A stretch of 64,000 nucleotides of DNA from Acorus gramineus (lineage: Eukaryota > Streptophyta > Magnoliopsida > Acorales > Acoraceae): positions 15,248,895 through 15,312,894 of the forward strand of contig CM060853.1 of the NCBI GenBank assembly GCA_030737835.1, given 5' to 3'. This document shows positions 36,316 to 48,059 of this stretch, one piece after another. A model generated the notes under the pieces. It saw only the letters and a program-made list of their open reading frames with translations, was not told where the DNA came from and searched no databases. The position numbers and the translations under genes were made by a program. Position 1 is the first letter of the stretch. The number at the start of each line of letters is the position of its first letter.

Positions 36316-37925
36316 ATGGATTCAGATAAGGAATTATCTAAAATTGAGAAATTTGATGACACAAACTTTGGCTACTGGAAAATGCAGGTGGAGGATCATC
36401 TGTACTAGAAAGATCTCTATCAACCGTTGAAAGAGAAACCAGAAGAGATGGAGCAAGCGGCGTGGGATCTGTTAGATCGGAAGGCTCTCGGCGCAGTCAG
36501 GAAGACGCTGTCGAGGCATATAGCCTTTAATGTCAAGAATGAGACATCCACGACTGCTCTCATGGCCAAACTGTCCAAGATGTATGAACAGCCTTCTGCG
36601 GCAAATAAGGTGCGTCTCATTAAGAAGTTATTCAATATGAAGATGACCGAAGATTGCAATTTCAAGGATCATCTCAACGAATTTAATGAAGTTACGGATC
36701 AATTAAATTCAGTCGATCTCATTTTTGATGATGAGATCCGTGCTTTATTGATCCTCGGGCAGTTACCCGAGAGTTGGAACGGCACTGTTACCGCGATCAG
36801 TTCCTCTACAGGAAAGAAAAAATTGAAGTTTGATGATGTGGTGAATCTGATTATGACAGAGGAGATCAGGCGACAAGCAGATGGTGGTTCCACTTCCGGA
36901 TCAGCGTTGAATGTTGATAGCAGAGGCAGAAGTTCAAACAAGGGCAATGGGCGTGGCAAATCAAAATCGAGGAACGGCAGATCCAAATCGAGAAACCCAA
37001 GCAATTCCAACAATAATCAAAATCAGAATGCGAAGAAGATTATTGAGTGCTGGAATTGTGGTAAAACTGGACATTACAGAAATCAGTGCAGGTCAGAGAA
37101 GAAAGAAACACACAACAAGAATGAATCCAATGTTCTTTTAGAAGAATCAGATGATGCATTGATTTGTTCCATGGAGAACAAGTCCGATTCTTGGGTGATG
37201 GATTCTGGTGCATCGTTTCATGCGACCTCTAACAAAGATCTTCTCAGAAATTACATCCCAGGCAGCTTTGGGAAGGTGTACCTTGGTGATGATCAACCAT
37301 GAGATGTGGTCAGCAAAGGTAAAGTGCAGATCAAGTTGAATGGCTCTGTATGGGAATTGAATGATGTCAGACACATTCCTAACCTAAGAAAAAACCTGAT
37401 TTCAGTTGGGCAGCTAGCAAAGAAAGGCTATATGACAACCTTTAGTAGTGACAGCTGAAAGGTTTCGAGAGGCTCATTGATCGTTGACAACTGATGCTTG
37501 TGGTTCTATTGCAGTTGCTAACAGCAAGGATGATCCCAATATATGGCATCAGAGACTTGGTCACATGAGTCAAAAGGGACTTAAAGTCATGCACTCGATG
37601 GGGAGATTGCCAGGATTGCAGTCAGTTGATATCGACTTGTGCGAGAGTTGTATCTTTGGAAAGCAGAAGAGGATCAGTTTCAAGACGTGTGGCAGAACTC
37701 CGAAGCAGAATAAGCTTGAGTTGATTCACACAGATGTCTGGGGACCGGCTGCGGTCTCATCCATTAGCGGAAAGTCATATTTTGTGACTTTCATTGATGA
37801 CCATTCCAGGAAGGTATGGGTTTACTTCTTGAGACAGAAATCAGAGGTGTTTGAAGTGTTCAAGAAGTGGAAGGCAATGGTGGAAAATGCAACAGGCTTG
37901 AGAATCAACCTGATGTTGATTACTC
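36316..37925 (+). pseudogene. Copia gag, protease and integrase start, copy B (broken)
   Basis: The gag start is the ATG at 36316. Premature TAG at 36406-36408 (GAG in copy A), TGA at 37300-37302 (TGC in copy A), TGA near 37455 (TGG in copy A), and a 32-bp deletion between GATCGTTG and ACAACTG near 37488 that shifts the frame. Recognisable parts: capsid region, zinc knuckle C-W-N-C-G-K-T-G-H-Y-R-N-Q-C (about 37050-37092), protease D-S-G-A (about 37200), pre-integrase H-x-R-L-G-H (about 37548), C-E-S-C zinc-binding pair (about 37640), and integrase start H-T-D-V-W-G-P with the first catalytic Asp. At about 37920 the integrase text stops. Confidence 0.93.
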
Positions 37926-38560
37926 TGTGGTGTAGTTTTCTCTCTCTGAGATCTGTCAACTGTTTGCTGTCACACTCTAACCACTGCAGTATTGTCAGGC
38001 TCAAAATAAATAGGATCAATATTCTTCGAATCACTAGACTGTGTTGCATTTCTGTCCTTGTACATCAGCTTTTCATTGAATATGACATCTCTACTTCTTA
38101 TAACCTTTTTCTTTTGGTCATCCCAGAAACGATAACCAAAATCATCACCACCATATCCAATAAAAGTGCATTTTAGTGATTTAGAGTCAAGCTTACTCCT
38201 AGCATTATCACTAATGTGTACATATGAAACACAACCGAAAACTTTCAAATGAGAAAGGTTTACCTCTTTGTCGCTCCATACCTCCTCTGGTATTTTGTGG
38301 TCCAAAGGTACTGATGGTCCTTGGTTGATCAGGTAAGATGCTGTGTTGACTGCTTCTGCCCAGAACTGCTTTGGTAGACTTGACTGTATACGCATGCTTC
38401 TAGCTCTCTTAGTCAATGTTCGATTCATCCGCTCTGCTATACCATTCTGTTGTGGAGTCCCTTGCATAGTTCTCTCTAATCTGATTTCACTATCATAACA
38501 GAACTTATTAAAATTGGTGTCTTCATACTCACCACCATTGTCGGACCTCCACAGGTCCCA
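37920..38560 (-). pseudogene. Integrase C-terminal block in inverted orientation inside copia copy B
   Basis: Read on the minus strand from about 38558, the frame gives S-D-N-G-G-E-Y (second catalytic Asp), G-T-P-Q-Q-N-G-I-A-E-R (catalytic Glu region) and the usual post-catalytic text (L-K-V-F-G-C-V-S-Y-V-H) to about 37970. It continues exactly where the plus-strand integrase stops (G-L-R-I at 37910), but reversed. Downstream, plus-strand text resumes at R-R-S-T-R-P near 38584. About 640 bp have thus been flipped. The inverted block is itself open for 210 codons. Confidence 0.93.
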
Positions 38561-38579
38561 GCTCCTGAGCCTCCTGCAC

Positions 38580-40196
38580 TCAGGAGATCCACCCGTCCAC
38601 ATGTTCCGAACAGAAGGTACATGAATTATTTATTACTGACTGATGCAGGTGAACCTGAATGCTATTTTGAGGCATGTCAAGGAGAGGATGCTAGCAAGTG
38701 GGAGTTTGCTATGGAAGATGAGATGAAGTCACTCATCTCCAACGAGACATGGGAGCTAGCTGAGTTACCCATGGAGAAGAAGGCTCTTCACAACAAATGG
38801 GTGTATCGAGTCAAAGAGGAGCAGGATGGCTCTAAGAGATACAAGGAGATTAGTGGTCAAAGGCTTTCAGCAGAAAGAGGGGATTGACTACACTGACATT
38901 TTCTCACCAGTTGTGAAACTGACTACCATTCGGTCAGTTTTGAGTATCGTTGCATCCGAGGGTCTACATCTTGAGCAGTTAGATGTCAAAACTGCTTTTT
39001 TGCATGGTGACTTAGAGGAGGAGATATACATGCAGCAACCAGAGGGTTTCATTGTGAAGGGCAATGAGAAACTCGTTTGCAAGTTGAAGAGGAGCTTGTA
39101 TGGCTTAAAACAGGCTCCAAGACAGTGGCACAAGAAATTTGATAGCTTCATGCAACGAACTGGCTACCACAAGTGCAACGCTGATCATTGTTGCTACTTC
39201 AAGAGGTTTGATTCCAGTTATATTATTTTGCTACTTTATGTTGATGACATGTTAGTGGCTGGTTCAGATATGGATGAAATCAGGAACTTGAAGAAGCAAT
39301 TATCAACTGAGTTTGATATGAAAGATCTGGGTCCAGCAAAGAAGATCCTTGGGATGAGGATTACGAGGGACAAGCAGAGAGGTACTTTGCAGTTGTCTCA
39401 GGCTGAATACATTAATCGTGTTTTGCAGAGGTTTAGCATGTCTGATGCTAAGGCAGTTAGCACACCCTTGGCTAGTCATTTCAAACTGTCCAAAGATCAA
39501 AGTCCCAAAACGGAGGAGAGAAACTTCATGGCTAATGTTCCATATGCCTCAGCGATTGGAAGTTTGATGTATGCCATGGTTAGCACGAGACCAGATATAG
39601 CCTATGCAGTGGGAGCTGTGAGCAGATTCATGTCAGATCCAGGCAAGCAACACTGGGAAGCAGTAAAGTGGATACTTAGATACTTGCGAGGTACGACTGA
39701 TAGATGCTTATATTTCAGCAGGGGCGAGTTGAGGCTACAGGGTTTTGTAGATGCAGACTTTGCTGGCGAGGTTGATCATAGGAGGAGCACTACTGGTTAT
39801 GTCTTTACAGTAGGTACTACTACTGTTAGTTGGATTTCACAAATACAGAAGATTGTTGCTTTATCCACTACAGAGGCAGAGTATATAGCTGTGACAGAGG
39901 CTAGTAAAGAGATGATATGGTTACAGGGCTTGTTGACAGAGTTGGGATTCAGACAGACAAAGAATGTTTTGCATAGTGATAGTCAGAGCGCTATACACTT
40001 GGTGAAAAATTCAGCATTTCATTCGAGGACTAAGCACATAGGACTTCGTTATCATTTCATCAGGACGCTTTTGGATGATGGGAGTCTAATGCTTGAGAAG
40101 ATCCAGGGAAGCAAGAATCCAGCTGACATGTTGACTAAGACAGTGACTACAGAGAAACTGGAGCTGTGCGCAGCTTCAGTTGGTCTTCTAGCTTGA
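38580..40196 (+). pseudogene. Copia reverse transcriptase and RNase H, copy B
   Basis: Linker text R-R-S-T-R-P leads into RVT_2. A 2-bp deletion near 38846 (AAGGAGATTA where the family expects a longer K-A-R-L codon run) shifts the frame. From 38842 to 40196 the frame is open: F-S-P-V-V-K, D-V-K-T-A-F-L-H-G, S-L-Y-G-L-K-Q-A-P-R, catalytic Y-V-D-D-M (about 39238), and RNase H with D-A-D-F-A-G, S-T-T-E-A-E-Y and D-S-Q-S-A. It resembles Tnt1-type elements. It cannot be expressed from gag because of the upstream lesions and inversion. Confidence 0.93.
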
Positions 40197-40278
40197 GGAC
40201 AGGGATGAGCACACCAGATTATAGATCAATCATTTGATAGAAGTTATTTACTCTTAGTTCAGTCTCCAAGTGGGAGAT

Positions 40279-40645
40279 TGTTATATATTGTGGAGCCTGA
40301 TGATGTGCGCAGAGGATTGTTGGCGCTACGCAGGGTCGGACGGGGGTCGAGCTCCCCGTAGAGCTCGCGGGAGAAAAATTTTTTAGGGTGTCTTTCGTGT
40401 ATTGACTTTTTTGCCCTTAATGAGATGTCAGTATAAAAGGGCATCTCATATTTTTCATTAGGCTTTAGGGTTTTTATCTTCAGTGAGACCATTGGAAAAA
40501 CTTCTCATTGATAGTGGATTGATCTCTGGTGTGCTCCGTGGACGTAGGCAAGATTTGCGAACCACGTAAAATTTTTGTGTCTTTGCTTCGATTTGTTTAT
40601 TTATTTCTTTTGATTAATTGCATCTCAAGATCCGAAATCGTAACA
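40279..40645 (+). repeat. 3' LTR of copia copy B
   Basis: 367 bp, TGTTATATATTG...CGTAACA. It is followed by AGGTC, the target duplication. Confidence 0.96.
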
Positions 40646-40659
40646 AGGTCAATAAAAGG

Positions 40660-40766
40660 CGAATACATAAAATAGAGCTCAAGGCCTCACCATGGAGTAG
40701 CCGGGATGGAATCCGGGACAAACCGCTAACGCGGGTGAATTTTAACCACTTTGCCAAACAAGGTGT
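40660..40766 (-). repeat. tRNA-like sequence, probable SINE head remnant
   Basis: On the minus strand, GTGGTTAAAATTCACCC and, further on, CGGATTCCATCCCGG resemble the A and B boxes of a tRNA-derived promoter, in a G+C-rich island. I could not fold a proper tRNA (no acceptor stem), and no body or tail is evident. Confidence 0.4.
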
Positions 40767-40866
40767 GGAACTACTTCTACGTGTTATTGCTGAGCGTCAT
40801 TGTTGATCATGAACAATATATAGTTGATCAAAGTTTGAATAGTATATCTGTTATTGTTTTTTCTTA

Positions 40867-41614
40867 GCTAGGTATACATTTGGAAACACGTTTAAAAGTG
40901 TTTTTACTTTTTTAAAAAACGAAAACACGCACAAATGTGTTTTCAATTATCTCCTTGAAAACAAACTTAATTAAAAAATTTATAGTTGTTATTATAAAAA
41001 AGAAAAAATCCATATAACCCCTTGTAATCTTCTTGATATCCATATAATCCCCTGTAATCTCAATAAATCCATATAACCCCCTATAAACACACCATAAATG
41101 CAAATAATTAACCCCCGCAGTTAAAAATTCTTTAACAAAGTTGAAATATTTTGAACATATTTTGTTATCTAAATCATGATTAACAAATATATATTTTTTT
41201 AACCCTCTGAAAGCAGCTAATACTTCAAAAAGAAAACCCTAAAAGAGTGTAAAATTAGATACATGAGGGGTTTTTTTTTGAACTATTGACTGTTTTTCGG
41301 GGGCTAAAAGAATACATATTTGTTAATCATGGTTTAGATAACGAAAAATGCTCGGAATATTTCAACTCCGTTAAAGAATTTTTAACCGCAAGGGGTTATT
41401 TGCATTTATGTTGTGTTTACAGAGGGTTATATGGATATGTTGTGATTACAGGGGATTATATAGATATCAGGAATATTATAGGGGGTTATATGGATTTTTC
41501 CCTATAAAAAATATGTTTATAAAAAACGCAGAAAGTGAGCTTTCTAAAAATCAAGTTTAATTAAAGTACTTTATTCAAAATTATTATTTTCCAACATGTT
41601 TCCAAATGCAATCT
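40867..41614. mobile_element. Harbinger-like MITE, 748 bp, carrying a nested fold-back element
   Basis: TTA at 40864-40866 and 41615-41617. The ends contain ATTTGGAAACACG and CATGTTTCCAAAT, inverted. The middle (41005-41510) is a separate long inverted repeat. Subtracting that leaves about 240 bp, the size of other MITEs in this window. Confidence 0.75.
41005..41510. mobile_element. Fold-back element with long inverted arms
   Basis: Arms of about 200 bp (41005-41200 and 41285-41510) are reverse complements. Each arm starts with three units of about 33 bp built on ATCCATATAACCCCCTATAA. The arms also share GTTATCTAAATCATGATTAA and its complement. The loop is about 85 bp. Confidence 0.85.
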
Positions 41615-41617
41615 TAG

Positions 41618-43000
41618 AAAGAAATACAAAAATCCAATCCATCCACACCAAGTCATATCTTATTCTAGTAATCTTCTCTCTAGACTTTAGTCTTTTTTTT
41701 TTTCTTAAAAATTTTGGTACATTTGATATATTCTTATATACATCTTCCTAGCAAAACTATGAAATTAGGTTTGCATGGAATTGGGTTTTACAGAAATCAT
41801 GGTGGAATTTTCCCAAGTTGATTTTATCAGACATATTTTAAACCCACTCCAACGAACAAAAATGTTCCATACAAATTTTAAAGATGATATGATATGCTCG
41901 GAGAGCAAATCAGTACATAAGAAGGTGATGTGGGTACAACTCGATCTTTTAATCCTCTGATCCTCGATCTCTTTTGAAGAGTATCTCGAGAATTACAACT
42001 TTAGAAATTTTTACATCATGGAAAAGCATTAAAAACGTAGACATATTAATATTCATGATATCATAAAAAATTTAAGAAGAAGCTTCGGATTGTTTACCAA
42101 GCAACTTTTTTATTTCGTAGACGCCTGCTTTTTGTTGAATATTTTTTTTTTTTTGAATTGAATATGAATTTTTGTATTTATGAATGGGCAATATAAGTCA
42201 ATCAGAACTGGTCTCTCCATTATTATTTTTTTTTCCATTGACTTGATTTTTAACATATATATATCTTCAAACAGTCCTGTAAAAAACTCAAGGCTTAAGT
42301 CACCAAAAAGATAAATAAATAAATAAAATTATATAATAAAATAAATTATCTGAATCAATTTTTAGATCAGCATAAAAAATTTCATACTAATGAGATATAT
42401 AACTCGTAAATTTGAGTGAATGACACTGATGAACGAGATATAAGACTTGAATTTAGAAAAAAAAAAAATTGTATGTAACAACATGTTTTTTCAACTTTTA
42501 CAAACATATACATTTTATTCACATTTTATCTATAATTTATACATGGTCAACTAATCAACAAAATGTTTATTTTAACATTTTTCTACCATCAATAATATAT
42601 AATTATAAATACAAAGAAATAGTAAATGGCTTATTCTGCATGTATATAATTATCTATACTGATATAAATATTTATATATTATAAAATAACTATGGAATTA
42701 TCCTGATTACAAAATTCAAAATTTTAGGGGCACACACCCGGTCAATATATAATATATAAACTGGGACCCACCTGGGCAAGATTATATCAAATTTGAGTGG
42801 GGGGGGGGGGGGGGGGGGGGGTGGGGGGGGGGAGGGGGGGGGGGGGGGAGGGGGGGGGGGGGGGGAAAGTTTCTCATATTTTATGTGGTCAACATGAATT
42901 TCCAATTTAAAATACGAAACTTCCCCCTCTCTGCTCAACTAGACCACATATAAAACATGTACTCATTAACCCAACAATTGCTGAAAATATTTTTCATCCT
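41618..43000. other. AT-rich intergenic DNA with a poly-G tract
   Basis: No gene. The main feature is the G run at 42799-42865. The last 100 bases before 43001 should contain the ascorbate oxidase 5' UTR and core promoter. Confidence 0.4.
42799..42865 (+). repeat. 67-nt poly-G tract
   Basis: G throughout except T at 42822 and A at 42833 and 42849. On the other strand it reads as poly-proline, giving a false frame. Confidence 0.95.
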
Positions 43001-46000
43001 TTGGATCTTGCTAAACCTTGGAGATCAAAGATGTCGAGTTGGCTTCAATGTTTCCAAGCAAAGCCTGCTTTGCTGCTAATTTTTGCGTTAATGGTTTCTG
43101 CCACATCTCCCTTAGTGGAAGCTAAGATTCACCATCACAGATGGGAGGTGAAGTACCAATTCAGGTCCCCAGACTGCTTTCAGAAGCTCTCTATCACCAT
43201 CAATGGCCAGACTCCGGGACCGACCATCTACGCCCAGCAGGGTGACACGGTCGTTGTCGAGCTCAAGAACAGTCTGCTCACTGAGAATGTCGCCATACAT
43301 TGGCATGGGATTCGACAGGTGGGTTTGAAGTTTGCTAGTTTGGTGTTTATTCTCATTCTTATTATGCTGGAACACCCAAAACTGTGTTCATTTCAAAATA
43401 TCATTGGTAAAATTTCTCTTAGCTTTCACACCGAAAACTGATACTTGAGAAGGAGGAATTCTCTTTTCGAACCAAAGTTACCAAACTTAATTTGCCGTAT
43501 AAGTAATGGCGTTTTCTTTTGTATATGTGTGTGTAGATTGGTACGCCGTGGAGTGACGGGACCGAAGGTGTGACACAGTGTCCCATTTTGCCGGGCGACA
43601 CTTTCATGTACAAGTTTGTCGTTGATAGGGTAAGTGGAATAAGGCCTATATATATATGTTTGAGAAGTAAATACATTCAAATTAAACAAATCATGCGGCA
43701 TGATTATATTGAACAGTAGTTCAAAGTTTTTACTTCAATTTTAAAGAGAACCGAGTCATAATGAATGAACTCTATCAAGTTTGATCAGTGTTCAATAGAA
43801 AACTAACTTGTGACAATTTGTACATGGTGATTGACTTCAAGCCTTAATGGGCTTGTTGTTACTCTAGCAAGAAGAACAGTTTGATGAAAACTATATACAC
43901 CGCACATTATGTAATTTATTGAACAAGGATAACTTAAGCATCTGAATAGGGAATAAGACCAGCTGTAGAATATGTGTTTGCAAGAATATGACAGCCTAAC
44001 ACGCGGATTGACCGACTTGCAAACTTTAAATTATTATATATAGACTTTTCATCAATAGAGACACACATATATATATATATATATTAAATTAAAGGGATAT
44101 GATTTTGGCTTTACATCACATGGGAAAGGTTTGATCGCCGGCCTTTTGACTGTAGACTTTTTGAATTTAGATCTAAACATGAGGACCTCAGTATCAATTC
44201 CATCTTTGTGGAATATTGGTCTTTCTCACTATAATAATTTGGAAATTTGACTTGAGCCCTTAACATTCTTAAAATCGCATGTAAATTACATTTATATATG
44301 GACAACAATTTGGTAGAATTATATATATTTTATAGTTGAATTATTTCTTATTGTAAGAAAAATTACGGACATTAATTACTTAATTCATAATTAGGTAATC
44401 TTAACATAAAGAATGTTTCAAATAATTTAATTTACAACATATATATACCCAGTGTTTACACAACTGACTAAACTGCAACCATGGAAACATAAGAAAAGAC
44501 TTCCACTTTGCAACTTCTTGTCAAATCGAATGAAAACTACATGGTGTGAATTAGAAAAGAAAAAAATGTGAAGCATGCAAGTTGAATTAAAGTTGTCATT
44601 AAAATAATATCTAACGTTATTCAATTCGGTTTAATACTTTAATTCTATACAACTCAGAACATCAATCCATAGCCGAAAGGAGTTATGTTTGTTGTGTTAA
44701 TTAACATATTTTGCACCGACATTGATGACCCAGCTTTAGTCAATTGATTTGTTGCAGAAAATGTCAGCTTCATGCATGTGCACTATGATTTTTAAACATT
44801 CTTAGAAGATGTGGAGACTGATTTTTCATGCCATGATTCCCTGACATTATCATTTTCATGGAAAATTAAATTCCCAAACGTAGTACTTCTAAGTTATAAG
44901 TTTGATACTACATGTATTATTTGAAATTCATCAATACTTTCAAAAAATATTACGCTCAATCACTTTTGTATAGGCTTAATATATTTTGATATGTTTGAAG
45001 TACGTAATTGCCTATTAAAATACATTTTTTTATATATTTAAAAAATATACATATTGATTTGAATTAATTACATAAATCTTTACTTTATTTCATATGAAAT
45101 ATATAATGGCATGATAGTATACATACAGTGACATTTAATTTCATATATTATATTAGTGATGTGATATTTATAAAAATGACGGTAAAAATACAATAATTAA
45201 ATATTTCAATTACTAACACAACATCTGGTGAAACTCCAGGCAGGGACCTACATCTACCATGCCCACTATGGGATGCAGAGATCTGCCGGTCTACACGGTA
45301 TGATCATCGTCTCCGTTCCCGACTCCGTCGTCGAACCTTTCTCCTACGACTATGACCGGAGCATCCTCTTGAACGACTGGTGGCACAAGAGCACTTATGA
45401 GCAAGCCGCCGGTCTCAATTCCATCCCTTTCGTTTGGGTCAAAGAACCACAGGTATATATATTCATCATCAAACTATCATAAAAACTAATGAGTTCATGT
45501 ATGATGGATGTAGTCTAATTGATCTAAACACAAAAACAAACATGAAAAAAACAATTACAGTATTCATTCCCATCATAAAATTCACCCACCCAACAAAATC
45601 TCATTCTACACCAGCTGAAGCATTTCTATATAAAAAAAAATTTGTGTTTCAGTCTCTATTGATCAATGGAAGGGGAAAGTTCAACTGTTCTATGGTGGGA
45701 ACTGATCAGGTCTGCAACACAACCGATCCCCAGTGCTCCCCCTATGTATTAACAGTGGTACCCGGAAAGACTTATCGTCTTCGGATCGCCAGCATCTCTT
45801 CCTTATCGGCTTTCAATTTTGAACTAGAGGTAATAACTTAAAAATGCATTGATACACACAGTCATTCCTGCAATCTATTTTCGCAACTGTACCAAAAAAT
45901 GTGTTCCCAATTTGGCCATAGGGACACAACATGACCATAGTAGAGGCCGACGGGAACTACGTCGAACCCTTCGTGGTGAAGAACCTCAACATATACTCCG

Positions 46001-46884
46001 GCGAGACGTACTCCGTCCTAGTGAAAGCCAATCAAGACCCCTCCAGGAACTACTGGGCCGCCCTAAACGTCGTCAGTCGCAATCCAGCAACCCCGACCGG
46101 CGTGGGCATCATCAACTACTACCCGAACCACCCCAAAAAGTCCCCTCCATCTGCGCCACCAACCGGTCCTCTTTGGAACGACACGGCGTACCGCATAAAG
46201 CAGAGTCTAGCCATCAAAGCCCGCAAAGGCTACGCAATTCCGCCTCCCCCCACCTCCGACCGGGTGATCACTCTCCTCAACACGCAGAACAAGATCGACG
46301 GCCGCACGCGTTGGGCGGTGAACAACATCTCCTTCACCCTCCCCGACACGCCGTACTTGGTAGCCCTCAAAGAGAGGCTCCACCACGCATTCAACCAGAG
46401 CCCGGCCCCGGACACCTACAACAACTCCGACGGATACGACATTTACGACATCCCCAAAAACCCGAACGCCAGCTACAGCAACTCGATCTATCGGATCGAG
46501 TTCAATTCGACGGTGGACGTGGTGTTACAGAACGCAAACACGATGAACCCCAACAACAGCGAGACGCACCCGTGGCACCTCCACGGGCACGACTTCTGGG
46601 TGTTGGGGTACGGGACGGGGAGGTTCGATCCGGTTAAGGATAGGGTGAAGTATAACTTGGTGGACCCGATCATGAAGAACACGGTCCCGCTTCACCCTCA
46701 CGGGTGGACCGCGCTTAGGTTCAGGGCCGACAATCCTGGTACTTGGATGTTCCATTGTCACATCGAGTCACATTTCTTTATGGGGATGGGAGTGGTGTTC
46801 GAAGAAGGTGTGGAGAGGGTGGGGAGGTTGCCTACTTCGATCATGGGTTGTGGAGAGACCAAACGTTTCGTAAGGAGGCCTTAA
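43001..46884 (+). CDS. L-ascorbate oxidase (secreted multicopper oxidase)
   Basis: Oxidises ascorbate with O2 in the apoplast (EC 1.10.3.3). Five exons, all GT-AG and phase 0: 43001-43318, 43537-43629, 45240-45452, 45653-45829, 45922-46884; 587 aa, normal for the family. Signal peptide about 1-41 (hydrophobic L-L-L-I-F-A-L, ending V-E-A). Three cupredoxin domains. Copper ligands are all present: H100-W-H102, H144-A-H146, H483-P-W-H486-L-H488, H545-C546-H547, H551, and axial Met556, ten residues after Cys546. Met at the type 1 site and S-D-W-W-like (N-D-W-W) and N-G-R-G text fit ascorbate oxidase rather than laccase. A second ATG at 43031 is possible as start. Intron 2 is 1.6 kb; the others are under 220 bp. 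The last exon is very G+C rich at third positions. Confidence 0.93.
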
Positions 46885-47558
46885 TGCAGTCTGATCTTTC
46901 TGATTTGGTTTGATTGTTCGATCGAGTGGAGGTGTGTTAACAGTGACACAACAGAGCTCGAGAGTGCATGAATGGAGCAATCAATGGGCGGAGCAATTTA
47001 TGTGGCGACTGTGTATATAAAGTCTTAAGTAGTATAAAGTCTAAGTAGTGTGGTTGTATTAATGTATTCGTTGTAGCTTTGATTTATAGATTTTGATTTT
47101 TTTCATAGATAATAGAATTATTTTTTTGTAGATATTAAAAACAAACAAATAAAATGTTTTCTTAGTTTTTCTAGAGCCATTATTATGACATTATTGTTTT
47201 CATAGTTTTTCTATTTTTCTATTAAGATATTTTAATGTTTTTTTTTTTGCATTATTTATAAATAGAGTCTTTGACTCCTGCTATACAATGAGAAGAATTC
47301 ATTTTTTTTTTTTAACACATTTTAAATCATAGTAATAAAAAATTTATTTCATATGTATCTGTGACAAAAGGGAATGGTTGCGTTTGAGGAGGTCAAAGTA
47401 ACGAATCAACGAATCATCGAGAAAAAAAAATGATAATCAACTTTAGAAATATGGAGATTCCAAAGAAAATAAAAATATGCCTTTTGTCACCCCCACACTG
47501 TTTAATAATCCAATCAATGAGAAGAGAATCACATCAACATCAACATAAACATTATTGG

Positions 47559-47595
47559 CATGTGCCAACCATTTCGTCAAAAAAAAAAAAAAAAA
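47559..47595 (+). mobile_element. Tiny retroposed fragment with poly-A and target duplication
   Basis: About 20 bp plus about 17 A, flanked by AACATAAACATTRTTGG (47542-47558 and 47596-47612; one mismatch). The structure is that of an extremely 5'-truncated LINE-mediated insertion. Confidence 0.75.
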
Positions 47596-48059
47596 AACAT
47601 AAACATTGTTGGAAGTTTCAAATAAAAAGGAATACCATCATAGTAAAAGAAGGAAAGCTAAAATAAAGAAGAATGTTTTTATTTTTATTTTTAATTGAAG
47701 AATCCCATGAGATGGGCTGACCGTAAGACCTTCGATCTATCCAAAACTCACAGTTGGGGAGCACATCCTGCTCGATCGTGGATTGACGTGCGGCCCGAAT
47801 TATTCTCAAAGAGGATCGTCTTATCATAGTTGCTTATTAGTTAGGGGGGAATTGATGTTGGGGGAAGAGAGGTAGAAATCTTTTCTGCATCTCTCTTTCC
47901 CATAGTAACAAAGTTCGTGTACGATAAATGTTTGACGATGAATGACGTCATCTTCAAGGTACCACTTTTTATTTTGAGAATATGTGAGAGATGACGCTTC
48001 ATTGCATCAAGGAGTGGGGCACATGCATGTGGGGTTGCAAGTGTCCATATATTGATGAT

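Larger units (their letters stand above)
35688..40645 (+). mobile_element. Ty1/copia retrotransposon copy B, complete but broken, with internal inversion
   Basis: 4958 bp between AGGTC target duplications (35683-35687 and 40646-40650). 5' LTR 35688-36055, tRNA-Met primer site TGGTATCAGAGCC from 36058, leader repeats 36082-36300, gag 36316-37302, protease and pre-integrase to about 37490, integrase start to about 37920, an inverted integrase block (about 37920-38560), RT and RNase H to 40196, polypurine stretch AAGTGGGAGA (about 40268-40277), 3' LTR 40279-40645. By eye the LTRs differ at a dozen or so sites, so the insertion is not recent. The matching AGGTC repeats show both ends come from one insertion event. 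Confidence 0.96.

Noticed and set aside
40690-40766. tRNA gene
   Set aside because: A- and B-box-like blocks are present, but no acceptor stem or anticodon arm can be folded; a SINE remnant is more likely.
35641-40790. Similar 20-bp sequences (ACTTCTACGYGTTATT) on both sides of copia copy B as an outer duplication
   Set aside because: They lie at unequal distances from the element, and AGGTC is the clear target duplication; probably chance.
42690-42938. Frame with long poly-proline
   Set aside because: It is the complement of the poly-G tract, not coding sequence.
45849-46637. 262-codon plus-strand frame
   Set aside because: Shadow of the G+C-rich last exon of ascorbate oxidase in another frame; the true frame carries the copper ligands.
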